Origin: CAZZIZ01 sp964654535
GTDB lineage: Bacteria; Bacteroidota; Bacteroidia; Chitinophagales; UBA2359
Assembly (NCBI GenBank): GCA_964654535.1
Contig: CAZZIZ010000065.1
Coordinates: forward strand, 1-16,007
Length of the DNA stretch: 16,007 nt
Direction of reading: 5' to 3'
The notes below the pieces were generated by a model. It saw only the letters and a program-made list of their open reading frames with translations, did no database searches and was not told the origin of the DNA. Positions within the stretch are counted from its first letter, which is position 1; each line of letters starts with the position of its first letter. Below are positions 12,566 to 16,007 of this stretch, in pieces. The position numbers and the translations under genes are program-made.

Positions 12566-15522
12566 AACATTTAATCGCATTCGCGCTTTTATTTTTATGG
12601 CTGGGCGAAGGACAAACGCTAGCCCAGCAGCCCTATCTTCTGACTGTTGAAGATGGATTGCCTAGTAATACAGTATGGCGCGTCGCTCAAGATAGTGAAG
12701 GTTATCTGTGGTTTGGTACTAGAAATGGTCTGGTGCGCTACAACGGCAAAGAGTTCAGCGCCCTTACCACTTCAGACAGACTAAGCGGTGAAAGCGTAAT
12801 GGGCTTAGTATTTGTCAATGACAGTACACTGATTGCTGCCAGTTATAAAGAAGGTCTCAATGTTGTGAATACCAGGTCGCTAAAAGTCACTAGGACATCC
12901 AAATCGAAATTTACGGGAGAAAATTTGCTTCAACATAATGGTCTTTTTTATGACCTGTTAGCTGGCTCTGTTCTCCAAATGGGAACTTGGCCAGACTTGG
13001 AGATGAGCAAGTACTATGTTTTGGATGGAATGGATCTAAGACCGACAACATTTAAATCCTTTAAAAACGAATTACTTGGAGTAGTCGATGGCCAACTCAT
13101 TCGCTATAATGAAAAGGGACGCTCGAAATTTTTTGATAGCCAGGACGAGGATCTCATAATAACTTCAATACATATTGCCCCAAATAGAAATTGGGTAGGA
13201 GGCGCTGGTTTTATCGCCGAGTTCAACGAGACAGGGTACATTAGGAAGATTACAGATGGCATGCCCGCTGATGGTAAAGTTCATAGAATCATGGAAGCTA
13301 AAGATGGGAAAATTTGGCTTTCCATTCTTGGCTACGGCTTGTACTTAATCGAAGGCAATGTCGCTGTACCTTTCGGAGAAAAGTTGGGAATCGGCACCAT
13401 AGGAATCAACAGCTTTTTTGAAGACCGAGATCAAAATTTCTGGATACTCACACTCGGCAAAGGAGTCATTTGTATACCCAATAACGATATTCAAAACTAC
13501 GATTCAGAGGACATTTTGCAGTTAGGCGAGGTAAACGACTTCGTATATCAAGACAAACTGGGAATGCTAACCGCGACATCACTGGGAGTTTTGTCTTTGG
13601 AGAATGAAGAATTTGAAGTAATGCCTAGAATAAAGGCCAAAAGTTCAGAGACCATTGTCGGACACGGTGCTACTTATGTAAGCAGACTTGAGTTAGATTT
13701 CAATGGTGACGTATTAGTCGCTGCCACAAATTATAAGGGGCTAACAGGTACGACTAGTTATAATTCTGTCAATTTGCGTTATATGCTTACTTGGTTCCTG
13801 GATGAGTCTCGAAAGAAACTAATAAGCTATGATCGAAGTTATGAAGAGAACGACCCTCGAAGTGATCGTAAGTATTCCTTTGATTCAGAAAGAACTTTTT
13901 ACCATGTCTGGAGCGAAAATGACGAACCTTTAGACCTAGTATTAAAATTGCCAGCAACCGGTTCTGCTACTTATATTGATGAAAAAGGTAGGTTATGGTC
14001 AGGCGTTAAAGGTGGCGGTTTAGTTTGCACAGAATTGGATCGAGAGAACAATAAGGCCGAGTTCAAAACAGTATTGAACGGAGCAAATTTTAATTCTACT
14101 TTGACTTATAATGGGTCGCGGCTGTTTGGGACCAACTTGGGCATATACGAATTGCAAGAAGATAGTTTGCATTACTCACCTTGGAATGACCTGCTGCCTA
14201 ATAAAACAATTAAAGCACTTGAAGAAGATGGTGACGGCAGATTATGGATAGCGACCTTCAAAGGACTCGTTTGTATACAAGATTCCAGCGTTAGACATTG
14301 GAACACCTCAGATGGTCTGATTTCCAATCAGTTAAACGCACTTGGATACCATCCCGGAAAAAATCTAATGTACATCGGATATGATGCCGGCATTTCTGTT
14401 TTGAATATTGATCAATTACTTGATGAATTCTCAACCGAAATACCACTACGGTTTACCTCTTTTTCAAGCCGGGGAGTCGCATTTGACCAGAATCAAATCA
14501 TTGACTTAGACCCAGAAAGCAATGATGTAGAAATTTCATATTCTAGTCTCGATTACTCAAAAAAAGAAGGCAAGCGTTTCCAGTACAGGCTAAACGGATA
14601 TGAAGAAAGAGAGTGGCGTAACACTAGCAACACTTCACTTGAATTTAACTCCCTCGCAAGTGATAACTACACCTTAGAAGTAAGACCGATTTTAAAGAAT
14701 GGGCGAGTTGGAAAAACAAGCACTCTCAACTTCAGTATAGACAAAGTGCTTTATAAGAAAACCTGGTTCATCTTATTAATGGCTGCACTGGGTTTGTTAG
14801 GCACATCCATATACTTCCGTTACAGACTTAAACAGCAGGAAAAAGAACAAGAAAGAGAACGTGCCGTTGAGCAAAAAATAAAATCACTCGAATATCAAGC
14901 CCTATCGGCTATGATGAATCCGCACTTTATTTTCAACTCGCTGAACTCCATTCAATACTTCTATAATTCTCGAGACTTAAGAAGTGCCAATGATTATTTA
15001 GCACAATTCGCGAAACTCATTAGGATGAACTTAGACATGGCTGACAGAGCAACCGTTGTGTTGGAAGACGAGCTCGAACGTTTAGAGTTGTATTTGGAAT
15101 TGGAACAAATGCGCTTAGGCGAAATTTTCGATTATAAAATTGATTTAGATCCGGACATTGACCCAGACGGGATTTTAGTACCCTCGATGATCATTCAACC
15201 CTATGTCGAAAATTCCATCTTTCACGGCATCCGTATGAACGAAAAGTTTGGTCATATCTCAATTCGTGTTGAACCAAAACCAGAAAACTACATTACCATT
15301 TCAATAACCGATAACGGCATCGGAATCAACCAAAGTAAGGCGGACAAATCTAAGCTCAATGCCAACCACGAATCCAAAGCGATGCGCATAAATGAAGAGC
15401 GTATTAACATCATTGGGCAAGGCGATCAACAAAGCCAAATCAGCGTCGAAGAGCTTGTTGACCCGAATGGGCAAGTGCAGGGGACTCAAGTAAACATTAT
15501 CATCCCCGACGAGATAAACTAG
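12562..15522 (+). CDS. Propeller-type sensor histidine kinase (Reg_prop, Y_Y_Y, LytS-type kinase)
   Basis: This protein has 986 residues if started at GTG 12562, which overlaps the regulator stop as GTGA and leaves a good signal peptide (MKHLIAFALLFLWLGEG, cleavage near AQQ). TTG 12550 is possible but less likely. The periplasmic part carries several two-component propeller repeats, for example near residues 31-60 and SEGYLWFGTRNGL, DGKIWLSILGYGL, DGRLWIATFKGL. A Y_Y_Y domain follows at about 655-728 (FQYRLNGYEEREW). One membrane helix (about 734-752) and a charged coiled coil come next. The kinase core has His788 in NPHFIFNSLNS, Asn884 in PYVENSIFHG and Asp917 in DNGIG. It is thus a LytS/YehU-class kinase (His_kinase) and not a hybrid with a built-in receiver. 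The signal it senses is unknown. Confidence 0.93.
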   Translation: MKHLIAFALLFLWLGEGQTLAQQPYLLTVEDGLPSNTVWRVAQDSEGYLWFGTRNGLVRYNGKEFSALTTSDRLSGESVMGLVFVNDSTLIAASYKEGLNVVNTRSLKVTRTSKSKFTGENLLQHNGLFYDLLAGSVLQMGTWPDLEMSKYYVLDGMDLRPTTFKSFKNELLGVVDGQLIRYNEKGRSKFFDSQDEDLIITSIHIAPNRNWVGGAGFIAEFNETGYIRKITDGMPADGKVHRIMEAKDGKIWLSILGYGLYLIEGNVAVPFGEKLGIGTIGINSFFEDRDQNFWILTLGKGVICIPNNDIQNYDSEDILQLGEVNDFVYQDKLGMLTATSLGVLSLENEEFEVMPRIKAKSSETIVGHGATYVSRLELDFNGDVLVAATNYKGLTGTTSYNSVNLRYMLTWFLDESRKKLISYDRSYEENDPRSDRKYSFDSERTFYHVWSENDEPLDLVLKLPATGSATYIDEKGRLWSGVKGGGLVCTELDRENNKAEFKTVLNGANFNSTLTYNGSRLFGTNLGIYELQEDSLHYSPWNDLLPNKTIKALEEDGDGRLWIATFKGLVCIQDSSVRHWNTSDGLISNQLNALGYHPGKNLMYIGYDAGISVLNIDQLLDEFSTEIPLRFTSFSSRGVAFDQNQIIDLDPESNDVEISYSSLDYSKKEGKRFQYRLNGYEEREWRNTSNTSLEFNSLASDNYTLEVRPILKNGRVGKTSTLNFSIDKVLYKKTWFILLMAALGLLGTSIYFRYRLKQQEKEQERERAVEQKIKSLEYQALSAMMNPHFIFNSLNSIQYFYNSRDLRSANDYLAQFAKLIRMNLDMADRATVVLEDELERLELYLELEQMRLGEIFDYKIDLDPDIDPDGILVPSMIIQPYVENSIFHGIRMNEKFGHISIRVEPKPENYITISITDNGIGINQSKADKSKLNANHESKAMRINEERINIIGQGDQQSQISVEELVDPNGQVQGTQVNIIIPDEIN

Positions 15523-15583
15523 ACCCAAAACTTCCACATAATGGCCCTTTTCTGAAGAAAAGCACTCCAAATACTCAGAATAT

Positions 15584-15613
15584 CGACCGCTTACTCATTC
15601 ATGCGACCGCTTA
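15584..15613. repeat. Direct repeat CGACCGCTTA x2, 20-bp period
   Basis: CGACCGCTTA occurs at 15584-15593 and 15604-15613, exactly 20 bases apart, about two turns of DNA. LytTR regulators bind paired direct repeats at nearly this spacing, and such a regulator is encoded two genes upstream. The sequence itself does not clearly match known LytTR sites. It could equally be chance or part of an RNA. Confidence 0.5.
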
Positions 15614-15766
15614 ATAGCTTGATTCGCCATATCAACACGCTAGGCGCATCTTTAAACTGTCCATTACACCTCCCTGTAATCGACATCGGTATATTACTTT
15701 CTTATTGAAAGGGGCCCTTCATTATACAAGCAACCTCCCGCTTGTACAAGTAAGGGTCTTTTTTTT
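15614..15766 (+). ncRNA. Candidate small RNA with two CCTCCC-loop hairpins
   Basis: This stretch has no open frame worth reporting. It contains a hairpin ATTACA (15663-15668), loop CCTCCC, TGTAAT (15675-15680). The terminator hairpin that follows has loop AACCTCCC (15732-15739). Two separate hairpins showing the same C-rich loop, the second being a strong terminator, resemble C-rich-loop small RNAs that pair with G-rich targets. The 5' end is unknown. I set it after the direct repeat, and no TAnnTTTG box was found. The alternative is that this is only the 3' untranslated region of the sensor gene. Confidence 0.35.
15711..15766 (+). terminator. Strong Rho-independent terminator
   Basis: The base stem GGCCCTT (15713-15719) pairs with AAGGGTC (15752-15758). 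An upper stem TACAAGC (15725-15731) pairs with GCTTGTA (15740-15746). The loop is AACCTCCC, and eight T residues follow (15759-15766). It lies about 190 bases after the sensor stop, further than expected for a simple gene end. Confidence 0.88.
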
Positions 15767-15798
15767 GTCCCATAGTCTCATGTTGTTTCTATTGATCT

Positions 15799-16005
15799 GG
15801 GCGTGCCCCTTCACCACCTAAGGCTTATTGGTCGGAGACCAACAAGCCTTCGGTGGCTCAAGGTCGGGCTTTCCGCTACTCCGCGTTCGCTCCGGTCTCC
15901 ATCTTGTTGAGCCAAAGCAAATCCTTCTACCGCAAGCGGTAAGTCTTTACTGGCTCAACAAAGGAGACTGCTCCCTTTGGTCGCATAGCTACTATCCCTC
16001 ACGCG
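15799..16005. repeat. Structured dispersed element, copy B (GGGCGTGCCC...CTATCCCTCACGCG)
   Basis: This 207-base element ends just before the end of the window and is in the same orientation as copy A at 3601-3765. Shared blocks are GGGCGTGCCCC, GGTCGGGCT and CTATCCCTCACGCG. The first arm is CCACC...GGTGG with AGGCTT.TTGGTC pairing GACCAA.AAGCCT. The second arm is TTGTTGAGCCA with TGGCTCAACAA, enclosing TACCGC/GCGGTA and flanked by GTCTCC/GGAGAC. Left-end GCGTG can pair with right-end CACGC. It lies downstream of the terminator. No protein is encoded. Whether it is transcribed is unknown. Confidence 0.8.
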
Positions 16006-16007
16006 AA

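Noticed and set aside
15547..15562. Hairpin CTTTTC-TGAA-GAAAAG just after the sensor kinase as a terminator
   Set aside because: It is AT-rich and weak and is not followed by a T-tract; the real terminator is at 15711-15766.

Overview
The window looks like chromosomal DNA from a member of the Bacteroidota, most likely a marine, Flavobacteriales-like bacterium. The reasons are indirect. Several genes and the tRNA have a TAnnTTTG promoter box instead of a sigma70 -10 box. Start codons lack clear Shine-Dalgarno sequences. There is a Na+-NQR operon in the order A to F, a LytTR regulator paired with a beta-propeller/Y_Y_Y histidine kinase, and several families of short dispersed intergenic repeats. 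No rRNA or other species marker is present, so the genus cannot be given.

Layout. Positions 1-484 hold a hairpin repeat, a minus-strand elongator tRNA-Met with its promoter and terminator, and two copies of a CCCTCCC...GGGAGGG repeat. A lipoprotein-type isoaspartyl peptidase/asparaginase (485-1564, minus) diverges from an acetyl-CoA C-acetyltransferase (1610-2788, plus). The thiolase runs directly into an FkbM-family methyltransferase frame (2785-3516) whose start codon appears to have been lost. Positions 3517-4855 are accessory in character: repeats, a 165-bp structured repeat element, a DRGH-type DNA/RNA nuclease (4014-4736) and another repeat copy. A minus-strand repeat-bearing lipoprotein of unknown role follows (4856-5461).

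The core of the window is nqrA-nqrB-nqrC-nqrD-nqrE-nqrF (5753-11692). These six genes are tightly packed or overlapping, with a clear TAnnTTTG promoter in front and a Rho-independent terminator behind. Together they encode the sodium-pumping NADH:quinone oxidoreductase. NqrF takes electrons from NADH through FAD and a 2Fe-2S cluster, which pass through the Cys-bearing NqrD/NqrE pair and the covalent FMNs of NqrC and NqrB towards quinone, while Na+ is exported. Next comes a two-gene two-component system, a LytTR response regulator (TTG start) and a propeller sensor kinase (GTG start), with a 4-bp GTGA overlap.

The last 480 bases contain no protein gene I can support. They contain a 10-bp direct repeat with a 20-bp period and a possible small RNA with two hairpins that both show CCTCCC in the loop, the second being a strong terminator. 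The window ends with a second, 207-bp copy of the structured element. The two copies share their ends and a GGTCGGGCT core, but their stem arms differ in sequence while remaining base-paired. I consider this the most interesting non-coding structure here.
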